This document shows positions 20,329 through 28,795 of a stretch of 64,000 nt of DNA, one piece after another. Both the position numbers and the translations under genes were made by a program. Below the pieces are notes generated by a model that made no database searches, was not told the DNA's origin, and saw only the letters and a program-made list of their open reading frames with translations. Within the stretch, counting starts at the first letter, position 1; the number at the start of each line of letters is the position of its first letter. This DNA comes from DATKJS01 sp964551995 (GTDB lineage: Bacteria; Acidobacteriota; Aminicenantia; Aminicenantales; Saccharicenantaceae), in NCBI GenBank assembly GCA_964551995.1, contig CAZKFD010000004.1, forward strand, positions 150,998 to 214,997, written 5' to 3'.

Positions 20329-21492
20329 ATGAAATGCGAGACGCTCTGGAAGATCGCCTTGGCGGCCGGCCTCGCCGGCCTCCTGGCTTGGGGCGGCATA
20401 CCCCTGTTCGTGCACCGGCATTTCGACCTGCCGGTTGTGAAGGGGCCGGGCGTGACGGACGTCCTGCGCCTGAGCGACTTTTCGCCCCGCCTCAAAGGGA
20501 CGGCTGCCGACACGGCCGTCTTCGTCCTGCGCGGGAAGAAACCGGGAGGGAAAGCCCTCCTGCTCGGCGAAACCCACTCGAACGAGCCCGAAGGCCTGCT
20601 GGCGACTCTCGTTTTCATCGAGAACGCCGTCGTCGAGTCCGGCACGCTGTACGTCATTCCCTTCTTCAATAACAGCGGCAGCCGGAACACCCGGCCCGGG
20701 GACGGATATCCGCTCTATTTTGAGATCCCCACGGACTGGGGCGCGGTCAAGCTTCGCTTCGGCAACCGCGATGCCTCGCCCCTGGACCAGTGGCCGGACC
20801 CGGACGTCTACGTCCATTACCCCGAAAGGCAACTCCTGTCCTTTGTCGACGCCCGGAACGTCAACCGGGCTTGGCCCGGCCGACCCAAAGGGCCATTGAT
20901 GGAACAGGTGACTTTCGGCGGCATGGAGATCCTGCGCAAAGAGCATGTCGACGTGGCCATCGACCTGCATGGGGCCGAAACGATGTTCCCGGTGACGAAC
21001 TGCATCGTGGCGCCCGAGAAATCGCTCCGGATTGCCACTCTGGCGGCCCTGACCGTCAAGGCCCGCGAGGGCTTCGAAAGCCATGTCGAGCCGTCTCCCG
21101 TCGGCTTCCGGGGTCTTTCGCACCGGGAGATCGGAGACTACTCCGCGACGCTCCCGTTCCTGCTCGAGGTGCCCATCCCGTTCCTGGACCAGCCGACGGG
21201 GCCAAAAACGGAGAAGCTCCTCCTCGACGGGAAGGACCCCTTCCTCCTGAGCCTGGCCAAGAAGAAAAAGCTCTTCGTGCCCTACGACGAATCGGGCTGG
21301 TCCATGGACAGGCGCGTGGGCCAGCACTGTTCCGTCAGCCTGGAGATCCTGCGCCAGTTCTCGAAGAAGACTCCCGAGCGCGCCATCGTCATCGAGAACG
21401 TCCCCCGTTATTCCGATATCGTCAAAAACACGCTGGGCCATTATTTCCTGAATCCCAAGACCGCCGCCCCGAAAGACATCGTTTGGGACTGA
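20329..21492 (+). CDS. Succinylglutamate desuccinylase/aspartoacylase-like M14 protein, membrane-anchored
   Basis: A 387-residue protein with an N-terminal signal anchor (WKIALAAGLAGLLAWGGIPL). LLLGETHSNEPEGLLA carries the zinc ligands H83 and E86, and AIDLHGAETMFPV contains the third ligand H214. RNVNRAWPGRP fits the substrate-arginine region of carboxypeptidase-like amidohydrolases. Enzymes of this branch remove acyl groups from amino acids or cleave C-terminal residues. Its location between a carboxylate-type transporter and two dipeptidases suggests that it processes imported or periplasmic acyl-peptides. The substrate is not known. Confidence 0.8.
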   Translation: MKCETLWKIALAAGLAGLLAWGGIPLFVHRHFDLPVVKGPGVTDVLRLSDFSPRLKGTAADTAVFVLRGKKPGGKALLLGETHSNEPEGLLATLVFIENAVVESGTLYVIPFFNNSGSRNTRPGDGYPLYFEIPTDWGAVKLRFGNRDASPLDQWPDPDVYVHYPERQLLSFVDARNVNRAWPGRPKGPLMEQVTFGGMEILRKEHVDVAIDLHGAETMFPVTNCIVAPEKSLRIATLAALTVKAREGFESHVEPSPVGFRGLSHREIGDYSATLPFLLEVPIPFLDQPTGPKTEKLLLDGKDPFLLSLAKKKKLFVPYDESGWSMDRRVGQHCSVSLEILRQFSKKTPERAIVIENVPRYSDIVKNTLGHYFLNPKTAAPKDIVWD

Positions 21493-21525
21493 GGCGCGGG
21501 CACGAGAATGCCGGAGGTGAGACCG

Positions 21526-23247
21526 ATGGACTCAAAAAAGCGAGCCGGCATGACGATCCTCGTGCTGACGGTCCTCGCGCTGTGCGGCGCGGTCTTCGTC
21601 CTGAGAAGCCCGGGGCGAATTTCCGGCCCCGTCGCGGCCGGACCGGACGGCTGTACGGTCATCATGGTGGGGAGGGACGCTTCGACCGATGGTTCGGTGA
21701 TGACGACCCACGCCGCCGACTGCGGCATCTGCGATTTCACGTGGCGCCACGTGCCGGCCGCCGATCACAGGCCGGGCGAGATGCGGAAGATCTATCACAT
21801 CAGCCAGATCCGGACATGGCCGCCCGCGCAAGGCTTGAAGTGGGACCTTGTTAAGAAGGATACGACGGGCGTCGAGATCCCCGAAGTCTCCCACACCTAC
21901 GGCTACCATCACGCCGTCTTCGGCTACCTGAACGATCAGCAGCTGGCCATCGGCGAATCGACGGTCGGCAACCTGCGTAAGATGTCAAACCCCACGCCGT
22001 CGGGCATCATGGACATCACGATGCTCACGCTCCTGGCCATGGAGCGCTGCCAGACGGCCCGGGAGGCCATCCGGCTCATGGGAGGCCTGGCCGAGCGCTA
22101 CGGATACGGCTTCCACGACGGCGGCGAGATGCTGGCCGTGGCAGATCCCAAGGAGGTCTGGGTCTTCGAGATCATGCCCGTCGGGCCGCTCTGGACGCCG
22201 ACGAGCGGCAGGCCCGGGGCCGTGTGGGCGGCCGAGCGCGTGCCGGACGACGAGGTCTCGGTCTGTCCCAACGAATCTCGGATCGGCGAGATCGACCTCG
22301 GCCGCACCGACTATTTCATGGCCTCGCCGAATGTCGTTTCCTATGCCGTCGAGGCCGGGCTTTATGATCCGAAGAGCGGGCGGCCCTTCAGCTGGAAACG
22401 GGTTTATAACCCGGTCGAGGCGAGCGCGGCGAGCGAACCCCGGCGCGCCCGGCTCTGGCGGCTCTTCGACCTTGTCGCCCCCTCGGGCAAGTTCAGCCCC
22501 GACACACTCAACATGGACTTCCCGTTTTCGGTCAAACCGGACCGGAAGCTCTCAGTCCGGGACGTCATGGCCCTGACCCGGGATAAGTCCCTGGGCACGG
22601 AGTTTGACCCGGTCCAGGGCTTGCGGGGAGGCCCCTTCCGGAACCCGAATTATTATAAGGGCGCCCGGCTGATTAGCATCCCGAACGCCGAATACACGAC
22701 GGTCACCCAGTCGCGCGCCTGGCTCCCGGACGTCATCGGCGGAATCGTCTGGGTGGCCCTCGGGTCTCAGGACACGTCCTGCTACATCCCCTTCTACGCG
22801 GGGGTCACCGACATTCCGAAGTCCTTTTCGGTCGGCGATCATTGGGTTCTTAACCGGGCTGCCGCCCGATGGGCATTCGACTACGTCGACTTCCACACAC
22901 AGGTCGCTTACGACGCGGCCATCGCGGACGTCGAGGAGGCTCAAAGGACATGGGAGGACGGGGCCGTATCCCGGACGTCCGAGATCGATCGCCGCGCCGA
23001 GGAACTCTTCCGGAAAAGCCCCAAAGAAGCGGTCCGTTTCCTGACCGGATACTGCTTGAACAACGCGCAGAGCGTCATTGACGCCTGGTGGAAACTGGGC
23101 GACGACCTCTGGGTGAAATACAACCACCTCATGCTGTACAACACGGAGAAGCGCCAGAGCGGCCGGATCCCGGCGGCCAATCCCGATTGGTGGAGCCGCG
23201 CGGTCCGGGCGTTCGACGTTCTGTCGGAAGCCGGGGGACGAAAGTAA
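21526..23247 (+). CDS. C69-family dipeptidase, exported (first of tandem pair)
   Basis: A 573-residue N-terminal-nucleophile peptidase of the PepD family (PF03577). The start at 21526 is preceded by CGGAGG. A signal-anchor helix (MTILVLTVLALCGAVFVL) is followed by GPDGC TVIMVG; C43 is the expected nucleophile exposed after pro-segment removal, as in the family pattern C-T-x-I-x-V-G. VMTTHAADCGICDFTWRHVP adds three cysteines absent from classic lactobacillal PepD. GEMLAVADPKEVWVFEIMPV and the DDEVSVCPNESRIGEID region are shared with the next gene. The two are clear paralogues from a tandem duplication. Confidence 0.88.
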   Translation: MDSKKRAGMTILVLTVLALCGAVFVLRSPGRISGPVAAGPDGCTVIMVGRDASTDGSVMTTHAADCGICDFTWRHVPAADHRPGEMRKIYHISQIRTWPPAQGLKWDLVKKDTTGVEIPEVSHTYGYHHAVFGYLNDQQLAIGESTVGNLRKMSNPTPSGIMDITMLTLLAMERCQTAREAIRLMGGLAERYGYGFHDGGEMLAVADPKEVWVFEIMPVGPLWTPTSGRPGAVWAAERVPDDEVSVCPNESRIGEIDLGRTDYFMASPNVVSYAVEAGLYDPKSGRPFSWKRVYNPVEASAASEPRRARLWRLFDLVAPSGKFSPDTLNMDFPFSVKPDRKLSVRDVMALTRDKSLGTEFDPVQGLRGGPFRNPNYYKGARLISIPNAEYTTVTQSRAWLPDVIGGIVWVALGSQDTSCYIPFYAGVTDIPKSFSVGDHWVLNRAAARWAFDYVDFHTQVAYDAAIADVEEAQRTWEDGAVSRTSEIDRRAEELFRKSPKEAVRFLTGYCLNNAQSVIDAWWKLGDDLWVKYNHLMLYNTEKRQSGRIPAANPDWWSRAVRAFDVLSEAGGRK

Positions 23248-23303
23248 CCCCGGCGCGCACGCGGGCGCGCTCTCATCGCCCCGCAGCGCGAAGGAGGAGC
23301 CTA

Positions 23304-25031
23304 ATGACAAGACAAAGGTTGATCGCATTCGCCGGCATGTGCCTCGCGGCCCTCTTCCTTGCCCCCGGCGCCGTCACTTCCCGATCGGGGGCGCCCCAGG
23401 CGGACACGGACGCGGCGAGCCCGCCGCAAGCTTCCTGCACCTCGATTCTCGTGGGCCGGGATGCCTCCGCGGACGGCTCGGTCATGACGACGCATACGTG
23501 CGATTGCGGCATCTGCGACTGGACCTGGCGCCACGTGCCCGCCGCCGACCACAAGCCGGGCTCGATGCGCACGATTTATCACATCTCGCAATACCGGACC
23601 TGGCCGCCGGCGGCGGGCCTGAAATGGGACCTTTATAAAAAGGACCTGGCCGGGATCGAGATCCCCGAGGTGGCGCATACGTTCGCTTATCACCACGGCA
23701 TGTTCGGCTATATGAACGAGAGGCAGGTGGCCATCGGCGAGTCGTCCATCGGGAACCAGCGGAAAATGTCCAACCCGACCCCCTCGGCGGGACTGGATCT
23801 GACGATGCTGACCCTGTTGGCCCTGGAAAGGGCGCGGACGGCGCGTGAGGCGATCCAGGTCATGGGCGGCCTGGCCGAGAAATACGGGTACGGCTTCAAC
23901 GACGAAGGCGAGATGCTGGCCGTCTCCGACCCGAATGAAGCCTGGATCTTCGAGATCATGCCGGTGGGCCCGCTCTGGACGCCCAAGAGCGGCAAGCCGG
24001 GCGCGGTCTGGTGCGCCGAGAGGGTCCCCGACGATGAAGTCAGCGTCTGTCCCAACGAATCGAGGATCGGTGAGATCGACCTTGCGAACAAGGATTTCTT
24101 TATGGCCTCGCCGAACGTCGTCTCCTTCGCCGTCGAGATGGGCTACTACGACCCGAAGAGCGGCCGGTCCTTCAGCTGGAAGAGGGCTTATTCCCCGACC
24201 GAGGGAAGCGCGGTGAGCACCAACGGCCGGATCCAGCGCCTGTGGCGTTTCTTCGACTTGGTTGCCCCCTCGAAGAAGTTCCGGCCCGAGACGCCCAACA
24301 TGGACCTCCCGTTCTCGGTGAAGCCGGACCGCACGCTCTCGCTCCAGGACGTCATCGACATGACCCGGGACCGGAGCTACGGCACACCCTTTGATCCCGT
24401 CATGGGGATCCGGGGCGGCCCGTTCCGAAACCCCAATTATTATCGGCAGACCCGGGTCATCGACGACGGCCGGGCCGAATATACGACCGTCACCCAGTGC
24501 CGCCGCGGCCTCCCCGACCCCGTCGGAGGCATCGTTTGGATCTCCTTCGGCTCGCAGGACACCGATTGCTACATGCCGTTCTACGCGGGCGCCACGGAGC
24601 TGCCGAAATCGTTCGCCGTCGGCGACCACTGGACGCTCAACCGCGACTCGGCCCGCTGGGCCTTCGATACCGTCGATTTCCACGTTCAGCCGGCCTATTC
24701 CGAGGCCATCAGGGATGTCCAGGCCGCCCAGGCAAAGTACGAAGCCGGGGCGATCGCCCGTATCCCCGAGATCGACCGGCAGGCCGTCGAGCTCTATAAG
24801 AAAAAGCCGGCTGAAGCGGCCCGGTTCCTGACCGGGTTCTGCCTGAACAATGCGCGCACGGTCATCGACGCCTGGTGGAAGCTCGGCGACGACCTCCTCG
24901 TCAAATACGATCACCTCTATCTATATGATACGCAGAAGCGCAGTTACGCGCGCAACCGGCCGGAGGAGCCGGAGTGGTGGAAAAGGGCGGTCCGGGCCTT
25001 CGACATCCTGATGGAGCCGGACAAGAGATGA
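23304..25031 (+). CDS. C69-family dipeptidase, exported (second of tandem pair)
   Basis: A 575-residue paralogue of the preceding gene, very similar along its length. AAGGAGGAG stands 4 nt before the ATG at 23304; the frame stays open upstream but has no such site. Signal sequence RQRLIAFAGMCLAALFLAPG, then SPPQASC TSILVG with C45 as the expected nucleophile, followed by VMTTHTCDCGICDWTWRHVP. The extra Cys cluster is conserved between the copies. Tail residues differ (one ends PDKR, the other EAGGRK). Dipeptide hydrolysis outside the cytoplasm is expected; the duplication may have split substrate range. Confidence 0.88.
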   Translation: MTRQRLIAFAGMCLAALFLAPGAVTSRSGAPQADTDAASPPQASCTSILVGRDASADGSVMTTHTCDCGICDWTWRHVPAADHKPGSMRTIYHISQYRTWPPAAGLKWDLYKKDLAGIEIPEVAHTFAYHHGMFGYMNERQVAIGESSIGNQRKMSNPTPSAGLDLTMLTLLALERARTAREAIQVMGGLAEKYGYGFNDEGEMLAVSDPNEAWIFEIMPVGPLWTPKSGKPGAVWCAERVPDDEVSVCPNESRIGEIDLANKDFFMASPNVVSFAVEMGYYDPKSGRSFSWKRAYSPTEGSAVSTNGRIQRLWRFFDLVAPSKKFRPETPNMDLPFSVKPDRTLSLQDVIDMTRDRSYGTPFDPVMGIRGGPFRNPNYYRQTRVIDDGRAEYTTVTQCRRGLPDPVGGIVWISFGSQDTDCYMPFYAGATELPKSFAVGDHWTLNRDSARWAFDTVDFHVQPAYSEAIRDVQAAQAKYEAGAIARIPEIDRQAVELYKKKPAEAARFLTGFCLNNARTVIDAWWKLGDDLLVKYDHLYLYDTQKRSYARNRPEEPEWWKRAVRAFDILMEPDKR

Positions 25032-25086
25032 ACCGCTCGAGCGGTCGCAGAACGGCCCGGGAAGGATTCTTTGGAAGGAGACAACG

Positions 25087-25743
25087 ATGAGAAATGATCC
25101 GAGGGCGTGGATTTCAATGTCCTGTATGCTCCTCTTTGCCGGAGCTTTGGCGGCCGGACAGACGCCCATGCCCAAAGCGGGGCTCCCGGTGCTGACGACC
25201 TCGGCCGGCCAGAGCGCCGACGTGACGACGCTCAACATCGTCCTCGAGGAAGCCGGCGTGAAATACGATTATTGCGACGTTCCGACGGTCGATATGCTGG
25301 CCGCCGGAGTCGGGCTCGGCGGGAAGGAATCAGGGCCGGGGTTCCACGTCGAGATCAACACCGACACGACGAAATTTCCGAAGGGGACTCCCTTCAAAGC
25401 CGTCATCTTCGCCATCGGAGCCAGCCTGAAAGGCATGGGCGCCTCCGGCCTGACTCTCGAGAGCGAGGAGGCCCGCCTCAAGTCCCTCATCGACTATTGC
25501 CGGCAGAAGAAGATCTTCATCATGGCCGTCCATATCGGCGGCGAATCCAAGCGCGGCGCCCCCGGCAGCGACAACGAGCGGATGATCGATGCCGTCGCCC
25601 CTTTCGCCGACTATCTCGTCGTCACCAAGGACAGCAATAAGGACGGCCGATTCACGAAGATCGCCCAAGCCCGGACGATCCCCCTGACCGAGATCGATTA
25701 CGCGCTCGGCCTTGTGGATATCGTCAAACAGGTCCTGCTCTAG
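25087..25743 (+). CDS. DUF6305-like exported protein
   Basis: A 218-residue protein with signal peptide (ISMSCMLLFAGALAAGQT). The mature part starts GLPVLTTSAGQSADVTTLNI and continues with KAVIFAIGASLKGMGASGL, FIMAVHIGGESKRGAPGSDN and DYLVVTKDSNKDGRFTKIAQ, an alpha/beta nucleotide-like fold with glycine-rich turns. I associate this pattern with DUF6305, but from memory only. GAAGGAG lies upstream of the ATG. It closes the transporter, deacylase and dipeptidase operon, so it may be the extracytoplasmic binding or sensing part (inference). Confidence 0.65.
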   Translation: MRNDPRAWISMSCMLLFAGALAAGQTPMPKAGLPVLTTSAGQSADVTTLNIVLEEAGVKYDYCDVPTVDMLAAGVGLGGKESGPGFHVEINTDTTKFPKGTPFKAVIFAIGASLKGMGASGLTLESEEARLKSLIDYCRQKKIFIMAVHIGGESKRGAPGSDNERMIDAVAPFADYLVVTKDSNKDGRFTKIAQARTIPLTEIDYALGLVDIVKQVLL

Positions 25744-25830
25744 AATCCGGGCCGGTCCGCCGGAACGCCGGCCGTCGCCCGGTCCGGTCGGGAACGCGGG
25801 GATTCATCGAGGCCTCGGAGAGCGGCTTCT

Positions 25831-25859
25831 TTGCGCCCGGCTGGGAATTGTGATAAGAG
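25831..25859 (+). promoter_or_regulatory. Predicted promoter of the heparinase-like gene
   Basis: TTGCGC, a 17-bp spacer and TAAGAG, 25 bp before the ATG at 25885. The same TTGCGC -35 is seen before the YbaK-type gene. Confidence 0.45.
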
Positions 25860-25884
25860 TTCAGAGCCGGGGAGGATATCCATC

Positions 25885-28206
25885 ATGTTTCACAAAGCCG
25901 CCGTGAAAATCGTCGCCGTTATTCTTGCGGCCGCTCTGACCGGGCCGCTCCCGGCGCGGGGCCGCGAACCCCGGCGCCGGATCAGCTATCTCGACTATGC
26001 GCGCGCGTCCGCCGATTGGGCGTTCCGCCACACCGCCGACATCGTTTCCCAGTGGAAGAAGAATTTTGACCCCGAGAACGTTTTCGGCTACCGCCCCCCG
26101 GGAGGTCTCCTCGAAACCGCCGCAATCTATTCGTATCTCTACGAAAAAGAAAAGAAACCCGAGTACGCCGCGCGGGCCAAGCAAATCCTTCTCGCCTACG
26201 GGGACTTTCGCTCCGCTTATCCCGAATCGTCCGCCCGGCTCCGGCCGGAATACGCCGACGGCGTGCCCGCGCTCCCCGACTTCTTCACCGCCATGCGCTA
26301 TATCAAGGCCTACGACACGCTCCACCGTCTCGGGAGCCTGACGGCGTCCGAGAGCGTCAAGGCCAGGGGCATGATCGCGGCCAGCATGGGCTACCTTCTG
26401 AGGACCCAGGAGTGGGGCCCCATGAACCGCGCCGCTCTCCGAGCCGAATCCCTCGCCTGGGCCGTGCGGGCCCTCCCGGACGATCCCCGGGAGCCCGAGT
26501 GGGAGATGCAGCGCCGGGCCCTGGGAGACGACAACTGGGGGCACTGGGAGATCGAAGACGCGACGCTCTATAACGGCGTCTGGCTCTATTCGCTCCTCGG
26601 CTACGCCGACGCTTTGGGGAGACTCCCGGAGCTGTTCAAAACTCCCGAAATGCTCTATTATGCCCGCTACTATGCTCACCTCATGTGCCCGGCCGGGATG
26701 ATCCCGGACTTCGGCGATTCCCAATGGAAGTCGAACGGGGCGCATTTCCTCGTTTTCTTCGAGGCCGCGGCGGCCCAGCTCAAGGACCCGGCTTGCCAAT
26801 GGGCCGCGGACACGATCGCGGCGAAGTTCATCGATTTCGCGAACCCGACCAATGTCGGGCTCGGCGCCATGCTCCTCGACGCCTACCGCTGGGGCACGGA
26901 CGACGTCCTGCCCGCCCGGCCGGAGGCCCTCTCGGAGGAAGTGATGGAGGACGTCGTCGGCAAGAAGATCGTCTTCCGGAACGGCTGGTCCCCCGCATCG
27001 ACCTACATGCTCCTCGATTACCGCGACGAGGGCGACGGCGCCTCCTATTTCCGCGACTACCTGAGGGACACCATTCCTATCGAGGAGGAAAAAACGACCC
27101 ACGGCCATGCCGACGAAAACAGCATTGTCCTGCTTATGTCGGGAGGGTCGGTCCTGCTCCATGATGCCGGCTACCGCGATTACATGCCCTCGGGCCCCTA
27201 TGGCGCCTACCGGCAGGACTATTTTCACAACCGCCTCTGCGTCCGGCCCGAGAGGATCTGGAGAGGCCAGAAAGACGGGGAATTCCGCTACAGCCTGCGC
27301 GGGACCGTCCCCGGCCAAGCGCTCCTCGACTTCCTGCACGATGCCGGATCCTACCGGTCCGTGTCGACACGCAAGATCGACTTTCTGACTTTCCCGGATT
27401 TCGACTACAGCCGGACGCGGACGATCGACACGGACTGGGGATATCAGGCCGACCGGGTCGTCGTCTACATCAAGCAGCCGGAGTGCTTTGTCGTCTTCGA
27501 TATCTTCAAGGCCCTGCGCGAGGGCTATTTCACGCTGGCGGACATCTGGCACGCCCAAAAGATTTTTTCTCAGGGCGAACACGAATACGACGTCGGATAC
27601 GAGAGCATCGAGTCGGACGAGCTCCCGCAGGCCAGGCGGCTGCTCGTCGTTTTTCCTTCCCCGCACAACAGGATCGAGGGGACCGAGCCCCAGAAGCGCC
27701 ACGCCCAGGACGAGTGGCTCATCCACCAGTCCGCTTCTGAGCATTTCGAGCTCGGCGGAACGGAGGTTGTCGTGACGGTGCTCGTCCCTCACGGGAGCGG
27801 CGAGGAGACACGGCCGTGGTTCGAGAGAATCGCCGCGGCGCCGGCCGGGCCGGACGGCAGAGCCGCCGGGGTGAAGATCAGAGACGGGGGACGCGACGTC
27901 TGGGTCGGCGTCAAGGCCGACCTGCGGATGGACATTGCCCGCGATTACCGGCGTCCCCGCTATACATACGAGGCCGGCCGGATCACGGTCGGAGATATCG
28001 AAACCAACGGAGATTTTCTTTTCGCGAGGGCCGAGGAGAACCGGCTGGCGTACACGATCGTCAACCTGACCAAAGCCTTCTTTAGGGGCAAGCCCCTAGT
28101 CGAAGCCCGGCCTGCCCTGTACGGGCTGGCCTTCGACGGGAGCCCCGGCCAGGCGGAGACGGGGAAACTGCGCTACTGGCGGGGAGAGGCCGTTTTGGGA
28201 AAATGA
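25885..28206 (+). CDS. Heparinase II/III-family polysaccharide lyase-like protein, secreted
   Basis: The 773 residues have a signal peptide (KIVAVILAAALTGPLPARG), an (alpha/alpha) toroid from about residue 40 to 380 (for example YLDYARASADWAFRHTADIV and LLETAAIYSYLYEKEKKPEY), and a beta-sandwich heparinase II/III domain beginning near THGHADENSIVLLMSG (H406, H408, D410), followed by PYGAYRQDYFHNRL. That motif is the conserved start of PF07940. Tyr and His residues of the toroid probably do the elimination chemistry on a uronic-acid polymer. The ATG at 25885 follows GGGGAGG. It is transcribed alone and convergent with the next gene. Confidence 0.82.
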   Translation: MFHKAAVKIVAVILAAALTGPLPARGREPRRRISYLDYARASADWAFRHTADIVSQWKKNFDPENVFGYRPPGGLLETAAIYSYLYEKEKKPEYAARAKQILLAYGDFRSAYPESSARLRPEYADGVPALPDFFTAMRYIKAYDTLHRLGSLTASESVKARGMIAASMGYLLRTQEWGPMNRAALRAESLAWAVRALPDDPREPEWEMQRRALGDDNWGHWEIEDATLYNGVWLYSLLGYADALGRLPELFKTPEMLYYARYYAHLMCPAGMIPDFGDSQWKSNGAHFLVFFEAAAAQLKDPACQWAADTIAAKFIDFANPTNVGLGAMLLDAYRWGTDDVLPARPEALSEEVMEDVVGKKIVFRNGWSPASTYMLLDYRDEGDGASYFRDYLRDTIPIEEEKTTHGHADENSIVLLMSGGSVLLHDAGYRDYMPSGPYGAYRQDYFHNRLCVRPERIWRGQKDGEFRYSLRGTVPGQALLDFLHDAGSYRSVSTRKIDFLTFPDFDYSRTRTIDTDWGYQADRVVVYIKQPECFVVFDIFKALREGYFTLADIWHAQKIFSQGEHEYDVGYESIESDELPQARRLLVVFPSPHNRIEGTEPQKRHAQDEWLIHQSASEHFELGGTEVVVTVLVPHGSGEETRPWFERIAAAPAGPDGRAAGVKIRDGGRDVWVGVKADLRMDIARDYRRPRYTYEAGRITVGDIETNGDFLFARAEENRLAYTIVNLTKAFFRGKPLVEARPALYGLAFDGSPGQAETGKLRYWRGEAVLGK

Positions 28207-28212
28207 CGGCCG

Positions 28213-28734
28213 TCAGACCGGAAGGCCCTGTTGTTTGCGCTGCGCTTTTTTCTGGAGCTCCTGGGCGTCCGCGTGGAGGGCGGCCAGCCTGTCGAGGGTC
28301 ATCCGGATCTTGATGTTCTGGAGCTTTCGCTTGCCAGAGCTCTGGGTGGCGAAATGGACCTGGAGGTAGGCCTCAATCTCCGAAGCGCTCATGATCGTCT
28401 TGACGAATTCGTCCGCTTCGAGCTCGGCGGTCAGCTCTTCGATCGTCTCGCCCTGGACCACGATCTTGTTCTCGATCAGGAGCCGGGCCCTCAGCTGCTC
28501 GAAATCCTTCGGAGCGTAAACGGGGATGGGCCCCAGGAGTTTCTTGGCGTCGGCCAGCGTCTGGTCGAAAAAGGCCTTTCCTTCCTTGAGGAGATTCCTG
28601 GCCCGGTAGTATTCGGGATCGTCGGAGGCCCTCCGGGCCTCGAGAAAATCCGCAAAGGCCCGCATCGCCTGGGTGAGAAGCTCGAAGCACCGCCCGGCCC
28701 GGATGTAAATATCCCGCTCGATCTGGACCTGCAC
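28213..28734 (-). CDS. Conserved-looking hypothetical helical protein
   Basis: A protein of about 173 residues, soluble and mostly alpha-helical, with no recognised family. It holds YIRAGRCFELLTQAMRAFAD, RNLLKEGKAFFDQTLADAKK, and a long C-terminal helix rich in Lys, Gln and Ala ending KKAQRKQQGLPV. I set the start at the GTG at 28734 because a strong promoter lies over the first codons of the longer 28767 frame; the longer start would put the -10 box inside the gene. The composition matches the host. It is convergent with the heparinase-like gene and 7 bp from its stop. Confidence 0.55.
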   Translation of the reverse strand: MQVQIERDIYIRAGRCFELLTQAMRAFADFLEARRASDDPEYYRARNLLKEGKAFFDQTLADAKKLLGPIPVYAPKDFEQLRARLLIENKIVVQGETIEELTAELEADEFVKTIMSASEIEAYLQVHFATQSSGKRKLQNIKIRMTLDRLAALHADAQELQKKAQRKQQGLPV

Positions 28735-28757
28735 CTTCCCTATGAACCTCGGCGGTG

Positions 28758-28786
28758 ACTCTACCATAGCCGCAAGGCCTTGTCAA
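28758..28786 (-). promoter_or_regulatory. Predicted promoter before the helical hypothetical gene
   Basis: On the minus strand a perfect TTGACA, a 17-bp spacer and TAGAGT. Its location downstream of the ATG at 28767 argues for translation from the GTG at 28734. Confidence 0.55.
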
Positions 28787-28795
28787 AGGGAGCTT

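Noticed and set aside
23088..25031. A longer start for the second C69 peptidase
   Set aside because: The extra 72 codons overlap the first peptidase gene out of phase; a strong ribosome site and signal peptide mark 23304.
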